Part shown: positions 37,860 to 49,894 of the stretch, piece by piece
Layout of the letters: each line of letters begins with the position of its first letter
Numbering within the stretch: position 1 is the stretch's first letter
Origin: Thuidium tamariscinum
Taxonomy: Eukaryota > Streptophyta > Bryopsida > Hypnales > Thuidiaceae
NCBI GenBank assembly: GCA_947034885.2
Contig: OX344756.2
Span: forward strand, 15,248,098-15,312,097
Reading direction: 5' to 3'
Length of the DNA: 64,000 nucleotides
The notes under the pieces: model-generated
What the model was told of the DNA's origin: nothing
Database searches by the model: none
Seen by the model: the letters and a program-made list of their open reading frames with translations, nothing else
Translations under genes and position numbers: made by a program

Positions 37860-38310
37860 TTTGACCTTGTCAAACTAGAAAAGAGTTTCACAAAGAATCA
37901 TTACAAAACACTCCTCATGGAGTTGGCTCATTTTGCACATGTTAACACCTACCTCACTTAGCCTAGGTTTCCTCATACTCAAGGAGTTTTGGTTTTCCTT
38001 GATTATCAACCATCACTATTTGGAGTTTAGGCCACTGCCTAATTTCTACCCCATAATAAGCTAAGAAGGTGTTTTTCAACACGTCGTCCACTCTCCCAAG
38101 TTCATAGATGGTGAATTCCTCCTTGAATTTCATGTCGCCTGATCCGAATTGTACATCCAGGGCCACCTTAGTTGCTTAAGCGTTGTCTTGCCTGAAATTG
38201 ACTTTGACGGGCATCACCATATCTTCTTACCCCAGCCCCAATGTCGTGGCACATTGCGGGGTCAAGACTGAGTTTGTGGCCCTATTTTCAACAACAAAGT
38301 CATGTGAGTC
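37860..38310 (-). pseudogene. Gypsy protease region, degraded
   Basis: Read with frame shifts: SHDFVVENRATNSVLTPQ (retropepsin-like surroundings; the D-S-G is lost), then DVQFGSGDMKFKEEFTIY and DDVLKNTFLAYYGVEIRQWP. The position between zinc knuckle and RT supports the call. Confidence 0.6.
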
Positions 38311-38514
38311 CCTTTCAACTTAGCCCACAAGTAGACCAACCATTTAGAACCCGTGTTTATCGAAGAGAGGGTAGTCTCAAAGCCACCCTCGACCAACCAT
38401 TTGCTTTAGGCTCATCCCCCTTAGGACTTTATTCCCCTTCTTAAAGGATATTTTGGTTGACTCTTTTACCAAATCATACCCACTAGTGTCACTAACCTTA
38501 ATAGCACTACCATC

Positions 38515-40114
38515 CTACATGGCGTTGGAGTTTTGACTCAATGTCATAACTTTCACATTAGAACCTTTTGAGTCAACCCTACTTATAATTGTGACTTTGG
38601 GCCCCTTCTTCTTTGCCTTGGGGTAGTCCCTCACTTGGTGACCTTGCTCCTCGCAGCTGAAGCAGGCTTCAGTTTCCTTAGCTGCTTTTACATCCATCTT
38701 GTTCTTTTTGGCCTTCTTGTGGTATTTGTCACCACCCTTGACATCATCACGTGCATCCGACTTGGACTTGTGGAACTTCTTCTTGTGACCCTTTTTTGGT
38801 AGTTTGCACCACCTTAATGGCCACTCCCTTGCCCTTCAGGTGCTTTGAGTGCATCTTGAGCATCCCTAAGTTGAATGACTATGTCAAACAGTTCCATCAG
38901 TTCCATCATTTGTGAGTTTTTCACATTTCTACACTTTGCTCTTTATGCCATCATCTAGACTTGCTAGAAAGGTGCCCATCATGCCATACTCATAATTTTG
39001 ATGAACTTTGCATTGGAGGTACTTGGCCTTGTAGCCCTCTACAAACTTAGTGAAGTTCTCACTCCTCCCTAAATTCATTGTTCTCAACAAAGTGACATCT
39101 AGAAGGGGTTGGTGAGGTTTGCGCCATAAGACACAAGCCTACACTTTCACTTGGTTCCACATCATGGGATTCACTTGGAATTGTTTCCAAACTCCAAATG
39201 TAGCCACGGCCATTTCTTTCATAAAGGCCTCAAAACTCCTCACCATGATATCGTTATGCGAGTACCCGCGTGCTTTATAGTAGGTCTCGTAACCCGTAAG
39301 GAATGCCTATGGTACGAGGATCATTAGTATCCTAAGCAGCTGGCTTGTGCATGTATTTCATATACACTTGCCGCTCTCATGATGTTTGCACTCCATGCAC
39401 TGATGTTTGCATCCTATGCACTGCTAAGGTACTTAGCATCATGGTGTTGATGTTAAGCGCAATTGCCAATTGTTCATCCCTACTAAGTGATGAGATGTCC
39501 ATCCCATCTATAATTAGTGGTACTGGTTTGGGTGCAGGTCAATCCACTCCTTGTGGTATAGCCAAAGGTTCTTGCCTCACTTGTAGTGCAAGAAAAAGCT
39601 TCCCCCTTTGTTGCAGCCACAGTCTCCCCAATTCTTGTGGTTATGGCCACAACCCAACTACTTGGGTTGCGGACAAAGATCCCACCACTACTTGTGGTGC
39701 AGGCAACGCCTTCACTACCACCATAGCTAGGATTCCTTTAGGAGTTTCACTTGGTGGCCCTGCCACCATGTTCACATCTACTTCCTGGACTGCTACCTTT
39801 GGCTTGACTGGCTTGCGTCATGGGGCAACTCAGTCTGAGTCTTTACTTTCCCCATCATCGCCATCGCTTGGCACATTGGCCATATTGGAGTCACTTGACT
39901 CACTTTGTGGGGCCATATTTGAATCTTTCGCCTCTGGTGTTATAAGTTTCTCATGTAGGGGTGAAAGTACTTTATCACCCTTGTGACCCTCACTTGATTG
40001 GCCTTGGTTTTCATCCATCACAACATCCTTCCCTTGGCATGATGAAAGTCCAGATGTTTGTTTTTTTCTCTTTATTACTTTGGGCTTAGATCTCCCGCTC
40101 GCCCTTTTGGCAAG
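38515..40114 (-). pseudogene. Gypsy gag (major part) with altered zinc knuckle
   Basis: Enters after element B2 with AKRASGRSKPKVIKRKKQ and a Ser/Asp-rich stretch ending SDGDDGESKDSD. The central part, about 39300-38700, is broken by stops. The end has a nucleocapsid knuckle, ACFSCEEQGHQVRDYPK: C-x2-C-x4-H-x4-Y, the last Cys replaced by Tyr. The first piece of gag lies beyond B2 at 43684-43785. Confidence 0.72.
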
Positions 40115-41487
40115 TGTGAGTCCCTGATTCGTCACTAGGGACTTACGGGTTCTTTTTTCGAATTCCTACATAATCTAAGGCATAATTAGGCTCGTAAAAC
40201 CCACAAAAGGGCATTAAACCGGTATCGGCATTACATATACCAATGTGCCATTTGGTCATTAGAGGGGGGTTAGGATAGTTTACATCCAAAACAGGCCTTG
40301 TCTTAGCTAAATAGACGCCAAACTGATAGTGATGTGCAGGATTAGGGTAAGAAGCCTAAAAAGGCCCTGTCTAGGCTAGGAAGTCCTCAGGGGGGAATCT
40401 AGAGGGAATCCCCCACTCCCCATAGCATCGAAGAGAATACGGGCAGAATACTAACCTTGAAATGCAGGTACCGGGCGATTTCCTAATTCTAGGAGCACGT
40501 AGTAGGGATGCAGATTTGCATCCAAGTGGGGGGATTCCATGGGTGGTCCCCTCTAAAGTTTGAGAATTTTCCGACATTGTTTGGATATTTTCCCAGACGG
40601 TCAACCGTGGTGGACTTTGGGTGGGAATTCGAAAGAATATCCCAAAGTGCAATAAAATCCCACTAAAAATATGGCGAGGCGGTCTCACACCAACGGAGCG
40701 CTTCCCCAAGTTTCAAGACAAATCGATAGTTGGAAGATCCCGAATCGGTGACATTCTTCCCCAACTGACAATTTAAATGACGGAAGCTGCAGTTGACCGG
40801 CGTACCGGGGCCATACGACATCGGAACGAAGACTATCTTGGGTCTATTCCTACCCCCCTCTATCTACTTAAGAGATTGGTAAAGGTTTGGGGTCCAAAAT
40901 TGCCAAACTCCAAAAGTTGGGAATTTATCCCAACTTTGACCCCAGCTTACACCAAGATTCTTTGAGAATTGGGACATAATTTAAGGGATAAGGGATTCCC
41001 CAAAGGCTAATTATGGCCTTCCGGACCCAATGGCCAATCCGTTTGCCATTCAGAGCTAAACTCCAAAAGTTAGTTTGGGGACAACACATGGAGGAGAAAT
41101 TGGGGTTTAAGGCCCCCCAATGCTTTTTTGGGGAGTTTGGGCCCCAATGGCCGTGGGGAACGTGTAGGGAACGCGTGGAGAACTCCGGGCACATGTGGGA
41201 GCAAGTACCACCTCAAAAAGTTTGTGGAGGTGGCTCGAAGTGCTTGATGTAAGTAATTTCAAATTAAGTAGGTGGGAACACATGGGAACTTCTCCCATGT
41301 GAGAACTTGTAGATTTTGGGGAAGGTAAATTAGGTGGTTTTGCAAGTTCTTGTAAGGTTAGGTAAGATTTGAATTTCTCAATTCAAATTGTGTAGATTTT
41401 AGGTGGATAGTTAGATTTGGGATTGGTAAACATGTACGGACCTCCTAAATTCCCTCATCTAGTTATTCTTAGTAGATTAAGGGGAGG

Positions 41488-41519
41488 TGTTGCTCCTTTT
41501 GAGTATAAAAGGGGCAACA
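41488..41519 (+). promoter_or_regulatory. TATA box and hairpin of element B2
   Basis: Arm TGTTGCTCCTTTT (41488-41500), loop containing gagtat, arm AAAAGGGGCAACA (41507-41519), with 12 of 13 positions paired. tataaaag overlaps the loop and the right arm. It sits at the same place as the B1 and B3 hairpins but with unrelated arm sequence. Confidence 0.7.
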
Positions 41520-42586
41520 TTCTCCTCTCATTCTCTCTCTCTCTCACTCCTACCCATTTAAGGGAGGAGCACTATTGGGCCCAAGTTATGCCGGATTTCT
41601 TTTGGCTTTTGATGCCAAAAAAGCCTTTGATAGTTTTGGGGTTGTTGCACCCTTGGCTCTTGTGGTTTGTACTTGGGGACTTGAGACCCCCCCAAGTTGT
41701 GTGGGAACTTTTACTAATTGATGTTGGGTCACCTTTTGCATTGTAAAGCAAGTGAATGTTGTTGTGGGAGAGGCTTGTGAGGAATCGAGGGGTGACTTGG
41801 GATGTGACTTAGAGAGTATGTTGCAATTTGTACCCACCTTTCTCTCCATCTTCTCTTGTGCACAAGATTAAACTAGTCCCATAGGGGACGGTGAAGCTTT
41901 GACCATTATTCTTGAATAGGCAATTGTCACTCCTCACCTCCCTCTTCTCTTGTGCACAAGGGTAAGCTAGTCCCATAGGGGACGACGAAGCTATGGCCCC
42001 CCTCCGTCTTTAGGAAGATAGGAAGTCTTAGTCACGTGTCAAAAAACCTTCCCTCACGGCGAAGCTTTGAATCCCCTAAGTTTTAGCGGGGTGTCAAAAA
42101 AGGCCATCTTTGAGCTAGTTTCAACGTTTAGTATCCAACATGTTTGGCACTAATGCAACGTTTAGCATCCAACAATAGAGTAGTAACTTTCTTAAAGGGG
42201 TATGTAAGGACCCACCCTTTGGGTGAACCCTTGTGTGGTCATTTAGCTTAGCATAGGTTTGGTTAAGTTAGTTTCTTAAAGAGTGTGACTAGTTGTTAGG
42301 CAAAAGTTGTGAAAAATAGAGAACCAGCCAACTTAGCCAGCACTTAGCCAGCCCAGCCAAGCGCTCAGCCAGATCAGCCGGGCTCCCCTCCAGTCGGACA
42401 CCGCAGCAGCCAGCCGAGCTCCCCTCGGATGCCACAGCAAATCCGCCGGGCCTCCCTATCGGGGGCCGTAGCAGACCCCGGGCTCCCCGGGTATCGGGAC
42501 GGGGTCAGGGGTTCGGGACAGGGTCCAGGGGTTCGGGCTTTGGGTTCAGAGGTTTGGCCTTGGGCCTTTCTTTCTAAAAACTAATT

Positions 42587-42693
42587 GGAGTTAGAAAAAA
42601 GACACTTAGGGGATAGTATAGTTGGGGTTAGAAAAAAGACACTTAGGGGATAGTATAGTTAGAATTAGAGAATACTTAAGAGATAGCATAGTT
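42587..42693. repeat. 37-bp tandem repeat in B2, two close units and one degenerate unit
   Basis: gttagaaaaaagacacttag followed by gggatagtatagtt occurs at 42587-42623 and 42624-42660. A weaker unit (gagaatacttaagagatagcatagtt) follows to 42693. Confidence 0.8.
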
Positions 42694-43089
42694 TGGAAAA
42701 GCAAAACCCAACCACAAGGGTAGCTTGGGGAAGTAGTCTAGGAAATAGTAGAAGTATAAAACAGCCTAGGAAAGAGGCCTATTTGTAAATCCACCCGGAA
42801 AGGGGATAATTAAAAGGACAGAATTGGGTCCCAATCGAAGCCGAAGGATGGCTATGGTGGACATGGCGTGGGGAGCGGGGGAGCTAGGAGAGGCCGCTAC
42901 ATACATACTAGAGGTGGGTTCCTAAACTTTAACCCAATCCCTTCTCTCTTTAGTATAATTGATTAGAATGAGCAAGCGGTTAGAATTAAAGGCCACGAAC
43001 CAGTTGAGATTAGGGGACCGTGATTAGCAAGTAGGGACTGAACCCAAGGAACGAACCACAAGTTAAAAGGAACGAGCAAAAGAGATAAA

Positions 43090-43330
43090 ATACGTAGAGT
43101 AGAATTAGATTAAGACAAATATGTAGAGTAGAGGTATCCAATTAGGATACATAGAGTTGAATTAAATCAAGACAACTACGTAGAATAGAGGTATCCAATT
43201 AAAATACGTAGAGTAGAATTAGATCAAGACAACTACGTAGAGTAGAGTTATCCAATTAAAATACGTAGAGTAGAATTAGATCAAGACAACTACATAGAGT
43301 AGAGGTATCCAATTAAAATACGTAGAAGTA
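43090..43330. repeat. 57-bp tandem repeat in B2, about four units
   Basis: Units start with (a)atacgtagagtagaatta at 43090, 43147, 43203, 43260 and partly 43317. Each unit also contains a second tacgtagagtagaggt half, so there is an inner dimer structure. The motif tagagtag continues loosely to 43500. Confidence 0.8.
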
Positions 43331-43683
43331 GGTTAAGATAAATACCAATGCGTAGAATAGGATAAAAATACAAAGACGTAGAGTAGGCCCAAACAAAGAC
43401 AAATACATAGAATAGATTAAAAGCAAAGACGGACACATAGAATAGCCTAAAACCAGACACAAGGCATAAAAGTAGGACAAGAGAACGAAACAAGTAGAGT
43501 AGGGAACCACGCCTAAGTAGGACCAACACACACATTAAGATAAGTAAGTTAGTAAGGAAGATCCATTGCTTAAAAGGCACAATGGATTGACGCTTAGACA
43601 CCCATAGGTAGTAGAATCATTAGGACCAGAGCCTGGTTGTGATCGCTTAATTCCAAGGGTGGGAATGAAGCGCCCACAACAAG

Positions 43684-43785
43684 CTGAAGTAAATCATCCT
43701 CACCCTCCATCTTTTGACGTGGTCCTTCAAACCCCACCTTCCCCTTGATTACTCCACTTGACACTCTCGTCGTGAAGCGCTTCAA
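43684..43785 (-). pseudogene. Gypsy gag N-terminal fragment, cut off by element B2
   Basis: Reads KRFTTRVSSGVIKGKVG then EGEDDLLQL up to the B2 duplication; gag resumes at 40114. No clear ATG: the frame opens at a TTG near 43785, so the real start is uncertain. Confidence 0.6.
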
Positions 43786-43789
43786 GTCT

Positions 43790-46660
43790 AGAAAAAAAAG
43801 GATTCGTTAAATCGAAAAATCGATGTCCGATTTAGTAGAGATGTTAGTATATTGGTCTATTTTTTTCTACGAAAAGAATTGATTAGGACAGCTTGATTCG
43901 GACACTTTTTAGCATAGTTCAGTTAATTATGCCATGTAGGATGAATGTCTTTATGAATGTGCCACGTTATATTTAAACAACTGCCACGTCATCAAAATTT
44001 ATTTTTATTTTATTAGCAAAAAATTTGCCACATGGACCACCACATAGGAAAAATCTGCCACATTAATTAAAGTTTAATTAATTAATTATAATTAATCAAA
44101 ATTTAATTAATTATAATTATAATTTATTAAAGTTCCCAATATAGATTCTATTCTTCAAATGAAATGGGTCATAATTACAACACCACATTCTAAGTAATAC
44201 AATAGAGAGGGAAAGTGATCTTTGAAAGACACTTACTTTGGTGCTTCCATAGAGGAGAAGACAAACTCTTTATACAAGTGGGGTGGTAGGAGGTCGAGCA
44301 AACCATATGGGATGTGATTTTAGAATGAGTAGGAGTTCAACCGCTTGTAGTTAAGTCAAAAACTAGAAAACATACTCTAAGTAAAATTTCAGACCTCATT
44401 TAGACATAGTAGAATGATTTTTTTCAAAAAATTTTGTACTAAGAAAATGTGGTGAATCAATTCAACTTTCATCTCCAAAAATCCATTTGGAATTTGGAGA
44501 CTCCAATCAAAAGTTATGGACAAATTTCAGAGAAGATGTTTGAAATTGTCAAAGAATTTTTTTTTCCAATTTCTCTTTGAAATTTGCCCATAACTTTTGA
44601 TGCATAGGAGGTTCAATAGATATTGAAGTCTAGTTTTAGTGGTAGAATTTTCAATTTTTAGTAAAATGTTTGGAAAATTTGACAACCATTTTTCTAAAGC
44701 TTGTTTGGCCGAAGTTAGTTTAATTCATTCATGTCCACTGTATTTTTACAATCAACCAACTTTGCAAGACATTTTCTCCTTTGTCGTAAGTTTGATTTCT
44801 ATGAAACTTGTTGGATTTAATAGATATTGAGGTCTAGTTTCACTGGTAAAATTTTTTATTTTTTATAACATGTTTGGAGAATCTGACAACGAATTTTCTA
44901 GAAGTAGTTTGGCCAAAACTTGGAATTAAATAGTTTTAATCTAAAGTTTGAATAGATCAAATATTTAATTTTGAATGTTTCAAATTCAAATATTTGAATA
45001 TTTGAAAATTTATATTTTAAATAGTTCAAAGTTTAGACTTTTTTTTTTAATTTACCAGTGTCCCTTCAAAAGACAAAATGGATTTCAAGCAAGTTTGTAT
45101 GACTTCAATTTATGATGAAACTTTGACACATAATAAAAATTTTATTATATTTTTATAATTATAATTTGTATTTAAATTAGTGCTTGGAAGCAAAAGCTAT
45201 GCCACAATAAGCTCAAAATTAAACTTGGTAGACAATACAAACAACCCTACAAATTGTCAAAATAAAATTGGTTATTTTTCACTCAAACATTGTGTTCTAT
45301 GTATATGTGAAGCTTTGAGTCTCTAATTGTACTAGTGTTGAAAAAGTTATAAAGATTTTTAATTTATATGTATTTAAGTAATTTAGTGATAAAATAACCT
45401 ATAGGTTTCATGTGTTGATGTAATCTTCTTTTAAATCAAAATTTTATTTCAAGGTTAAATTTATTTGCTAGAATACATGAATACCTAGAATACTTAGCAT
45501 ATGATCTAGGACAAGTGAAGTGGCCAATCCTATGAATTGATTAAAAATAAATATATTTTTGGCTTCTTGGATGAGTGCACGAAAAATTATAATATTAAAT
45601 GTTTTAGTAGAAAAATGTTGTTGACAATTTAAGGCTTGAAGAGCTCATATTCAAATAATTGAAAGTTTGAAATTGAATTATAAATGGTACAAAATCTTAA
45701 CTTTTTTGATTCAAAACTAGAATTAGAATTAAATTAGAATTAGAACAAAAATATTTCAAAATATAAGTTAGAAATTTAATGAACTTGTAAGTTTGAACTC
45801 TAATGAAACTGTATATTGTATTGAATAAAAATTGCACTAGAATTAGAACTAGGATTTTCATCAAATTTGAATTAATCAAACTAAGTTGAATCAAAGTTTG
45901 AATTTTCATTACGTTATTTGAATCAAAATTTGAGTTAGAGATAAATTTGATCAAATTTTTGATCAAATTTTAAGTTTGAATCATAATTATTAAATTTCAT
46001 TGGAATTCAAATCAAAGATAAATTCAAATTATATTTGATAAAAATTTAATTAAAATTCAAGATTGGAATTCATACTTTTTGAAAGATTCCAAATGATTTC
46101 AAAAGATTTTGGAAAATTAAATTTCTTTTTAAGATTTGAATAGATTCAAATAAATTTGAAAAAATTTCAATATATTTAACAATTTTTAATGGATTTAAAA
46201 AAAGATTCTAGTAATAAAATTTAAATAGATGATTTGAAGATTTCTAAAAGACTTTGAAAGATTTCTAAAGTACTCTAAAAGTTTTTTGAAGGATTCAAAT
46301 GATTCTAATAGATTCCAAAAAGATTTTTGAAAGATTCTAAATCTCCTAAAAAATCACTTTAATTTTGGTTGGAATCTTTATTATTTGATGATTGTACATT
46401 TCAATGTGAATAGAAATCAACAATTTTAGGCAATCTATGTTGATTAAACTCAACATTTTTAGTTTATTGATCATTGATTTATTTCAAATCAACAAAAATC
46501 TATATTGATTACACAATCTATGTTGATTGTCCATACAAAATGGACAAATTAGCCATTTTAGCATAAATAATTGTTGGAATCAACAACAATCAACTCAATT
46601 TGTGCAAAAATGGGCCCCATTTTCTAGTAGTGGTTTCCCACCGCGCTACCAAGCTCTAAA
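43790..46660. other. AT-rich stretch between Gypsy gag and primer-binding site
   Basis: It is too long for an ordinary leader and probably includes one or more unrecognised insertions. A diverged duplication is visible: 44600-44730 and 44790-44935 share aatagatattga(a/g)gtctagttt, the g(g/a)taaaattttt run, and tgtttgga(a/g)aat(t/c)tgacaac. 45690-46370 is low-complexity with many gaattagaatta and aaagattc(t) words. There is no gene. Confidence 0.5.
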
Positions 46661-46661
46661 C

Positions 46662-46673
46662 GCTTTGATACCA
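46662..46673 (-). promoter_or_regulatory. Primer-binding site of the nested Gypsy element
   Basis: On the minus strand TGGTATCAAAGC follows the 5' LTR after a TG spacer. It matches the complement of the 3' end of plant initiator tRNA-Met (TGGTATCAGAGC) at 11 of 12 positions. It fixes the orientation of the element. Confidence 0.78.
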
Positions 46674-46675
46674 CA

Positions 46676-47072
46676 TTTAACAAAGCTTTGGCTCCATTAA
46701 GTCTTGCGCCGCTCTTTTGGCATGGCTAACTCCTAACCTGCAAAAGTCCATCTTCATAAGTTAGTAATTCTAAGGTGAGAAATGGACCAAGTCCTAATTT
46801 GCACCCTATACTTTTAGGGTCTAACTTAGTCTCACCCAAGGGATCCTCCAACTCCTCACTTGGAGTTGGGAGTGGGAGTTAACTCCCGATGCCACGCTTA
46901 CCTTTGCAGCGCCGCTCTTTACATCCAATTCCAAGGTGTAGACCTCCCTTCCTTCCAAGTGTGAGGTCCTCCTGCCCTACACTTAGTCCAATCAGAGTCT
47001 GCCCATGATTTAGGGGTCATGACGCATCCCCGCCGTGAACCCAACTCCTAAGCTACTCATGGGAGCGTTACA
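46676..47072 (-). repeat. 5' LTR of the nested Gypsy element
   Basis: A 397-bp partner of 26199-26594. It begins on the minus strand TGTAACGCTCCCATGAG and ends next to the primer-binding site. The left end (tttaacaaag) lacks a perfect CA terminus. No TATA was evident. Confidence 0.87.
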
Positions 47073-47077
47073 CCCCC

Positions 47078-47610
47078 TTGTAGATAATGAGTTTGAATTA
47101 TAAGTAAAAGCATAGATTATGAATAATGAAAGATTAAAAAATGAAAATTTGAAAGATATTCATGAATTTACAAGGGGGGCTATTATAACATTCATATTTG
47201 GCACAAGAACTTTGATTCATATTAAAAATAGCTTGCTGGGTACTTTCAACTTAATGGATACTTTTGGCTTGATGATTTTGAGCGTTTCAAAAATTTGTTA
47301 CATTATGCCAAATTAAAATGGTGATCGTTTTAAGCAATTACTTGAATTGAAGGGGTCATTGAAGGTTACTTTTGATAAACGATGTTTTATTCAAATTTTT
47401 GTAATAAAAAAGCAAGATGATTTAATTTGTACACAAGGGCTAAGAAAGTGCAAAATTATAAGAATAAATTAATTTTAATGATATTTTGTATATAAGATTT
47501 TATTTAGTGACATCACAGGACTTAATTTAGTAATGTTCAAAATTTTTAATTAAATGTTTTTCACATCATTTAAAGAGTACATCAAATTGATTCATTTAAA
47601 ATTGAATAAT
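47078..47610. other. AT-rich flank, no feature seen
   Basis: Contains only a 65-codon open frame at 47119-47316 with no recognisable motif. Confidence 0.4.
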
Positions 47611-47615
47611 TTTAA

Positions 47616-47721
<106 letters not shown>

Positions 47722-47813
47722 TATTCAAATAAGGGTGATTTGTATAGGTTGATTTTAAGCTTTGTTAATTAATTTTTTAAATCAACATTATTTCCAATAT
47801 TATTTTATTTTGC

Positions 47814-48450
47814 TCATGATGAATTTTCGAGTACGCTACATGAATGATTTGTTTATTTATTATCTCATTTTTTCAAATATGTACATTATATATGAGGTTT
47901 GTTGAATTTGTTCAGGAATTGAAACTTGTTGCATGGTTGGTTTTATGAGGAATGAATTCATTTATTGTCAACCCCCTTATTGACACTTAAGAAGGAAAAT
48001 TTTCACTATATTAATAACAATTTTTTGAGTACGGTATATGTTTGATTTGTTTGTTTATTGCCTTTTTTTTAAGTACGTATATTGTGTGTGGAGTTTGTTG
48101 AATTTGTTTGTGAATTGAGACTCATTGAGTGTTTGGTTTTGCGAGGAATGAGTTGTCTAATTGTCAACTCCTTGTTGACACTTAGGGAGTTAGGAATTTT
48201 TTTACTGTACTCATGATGAACTTTTGAGCGCAGTGTGTGATTGATTTGTTTGTTCATTACCCTATTTTTTTTAAGTACATATATTGTATTTGAGGTTTGC
48301 TAAACTTGTTCATGAAATAGGACTTGTTAGGCAGTTGGTTTTGCGGAGAACAAGTTATCTTGCCACCAGTTCCCTTATTGACACTTAGGGAATTGAAAAA
48401 AGATATTACTGTGCTAATGATGATTTTTTGATCGCGATGCATGATTGAAA
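47814..48450. repeat. About 200-bp tandem repeat, three units plus a partial fourth
   Basis: Units start at about 47814, 48011, 48211 and 48414. Each begins with taatgatga(a)tttttgag-like text, then gatttgtttgtttatt, gtttgttgaatttgtt, ttggttttgcgaggaa, and ends cttattgacacttagg. Neighbouring units differ at many positions, so the array is old. The small minus-strand frames at 48069-48442 are by-products of it. Confidence 0.8.
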
Positions 48451-48454
48451 TAAA

Positions 48455-49890
48455 AATATATGAATATTTTTCTTTTGAAGATAATAACGTTCATCATTTT
48501 AATAAATATATGTAACAATTTGTTTTGCAACATTATATTTTTTTCAAAAAAATTTAAATACCAAATGATGTTTTTTTATCATGATAGACATTTAAAAGTC
48601 ATTTTTTCAAAGTTGATGAACTATAACGATCTTCAATGATGATGAAATAGTCTATACTATGTAAAATATCAAAATTTTGTGAGATTTGTGTTGAATAGAT
48701 TATAATCAATAAATCAAAAAATATCTAATTAAGATTTTTTAAATTACAATATTATCATATATTTTTTTAATCTTCACAAAATAAAAATAAAAAGTGAAAA
48801 TTATTAATTGTGACAACTAATTGTGATTCAATCTAACTTGCATTTGATTTCAAGTAATTATAGAGTTTATAAGTGTTTCATTTTAAATGAATTCATCGAT
48901 GCTTACATTAACAACTATTGTAAAACACATACAAAATTAGTACATTCAATGTAGATCAAAACATTTTTAAAAAGAGGGGTGCATAAGATTTATTATCTTT
49001 GCATTAATCAACACACATTTTGATTTTTTCTCTATTGACGGCTTTAAGATTATGATAAGTATAAAGTCTTTAAAGTGATTTTTTGTTATTAAGATAATGC
49101 ATTTATTCTAAGATGATTTTTAAAATATTGATGATTCATTTTAATTCAAATTAATGAAGAGTGAAAATGACTTTTGCTAGACATTTTTTATTGTCATGTG
49201 TAGTTTGAGTAAATAATCACCGTGAATGTAAAAGTTAAGAAAGATAAACTTTCAATGTTTGAGAATATATTTCATTAACAATATAAAATTTTAAATCCAA
49301 TTTAGAAAAACAAAAATGAAAAGTTTAAATATTAAACTTTTGTAAATGTTACAAAAATGTAACAATCTACAATATTTTATTTGTACTTGAACACTGGATT
49401 CGTTATTTTTGCACTTGGCCAAGTGCAATCATACGACACTAACAAATATGGGTTTTCAAGACCTTTGTAAATGTGGTATACCATTTTCATAAGAATTTCA
49501 TAGCCACTTATTTTTGCAAGGTTTCTATGCAAACATTTCATTTCAAAAGCCAATAATATAATATTGGCCTCAAATAGAACAAATGTACATGTCCATTATG
49601 TACTAAGTACATTTTTTAATTATAAAATCATCCAAAAAGTACATTGTTTTGTACAAAAGAAACATGGCGTATCTTGTGTTGATCTTCCTCAAACCTTGTT
49701 GTCTTTTTTACTTCAAAAGTACCCATATTTTAGAATATTACACACCAAAAACTTACTATCATTCACTCATAAAACTGAAATAAATAATTTACTAAAATAA
49801 AATCACTTAATCAAAATATACTTTTATAAATAAAATTAAATATATTACTATGTACTACCATAACTTCCCATACAAAACTAGCAATTGTTT
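48455..49890. other. AT-rich stretch with no supported feature
   Basis: No motif-bearing open frame. A 78-codon frame at 49564-49800 is low-complexity. Confidence 0.5.
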
Positions 49891-49894
49891 CCTT

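Larger units (their letters stand above)
40115..43678 (+). mobile_element. Element B2: 3.56-kb TG...CA insertion inside gag
   Basis: Starts TGTGAGTCCCTG and ends GCGCCCACA like B1. The flanks gcaag (40110-40114) and acaag (43679-43683) are a 5-bp duplication with one change. Gag text reads through when B2 is removed (EDDLLQL on one side, AKRASGRS on the other). It is non-coding. The TATA box is at 41504-41511. A GC-rich block with many CCAGCC/GCCGGG words lies at 42320-42500, and tandem repeats lie at 42587-42693 and 43090-43330. Confidence 0.8.
26199..47072 (-). mobile_element. Nested Ty3/Gypsy LTR retrotransposon, 20.9 kb including later insertions
   Basis: The minus-strand element runs from the 5' LTR (46676-47072) to the 3' LTR (26199-26594). 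Both LTRs begin TGTAA(T/C)GC on the minus strand. The 5-bp target duplication is ccccc at 26194-26198 and 47073-47077. A primer-binding site lies at 46662-46673 and a polypurine tract at 26595-26605. Gag and pol fragments in the same orientation lie at 43785-32712, in the order gag, protease, RT, RNase H, integrase, chromodomain-like tail. That order is Ty3/Gypsy, probably chromovirus-like. Insertions inside it are B1 (26713-32059), a 2.0-kb element (35055-37068) and B2 (40115-43678). The stretch 43790-46660 between gag and the PBS is unusually long and may hold another insertion. All frames are broken, so the element is dead. Confidence 0.85.

Noticed and set aside
40081-42200. Element B2 as the 5' LTR of the Gypsy element
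   Set aside because: Its TATA orientation is opposite to gag-pol, it has its own target duplication, and it interrupts gag; the real LTRs are at 26199 and 46676.
43290-43601. 103-codon hydrophobic minus-strand frame resembling a membrane protein
   Set aside because: It is a reading of the 57-bp tandem repeat of element B2; hydrophobicity follows from its TAC/CTA composition.
47814-48450. Possible CRISPR-like array
   Set aside because: Units are about 200 bp, diverged throughout and without constant-repeat/variable-spacer structure, in a plant nuclear context.
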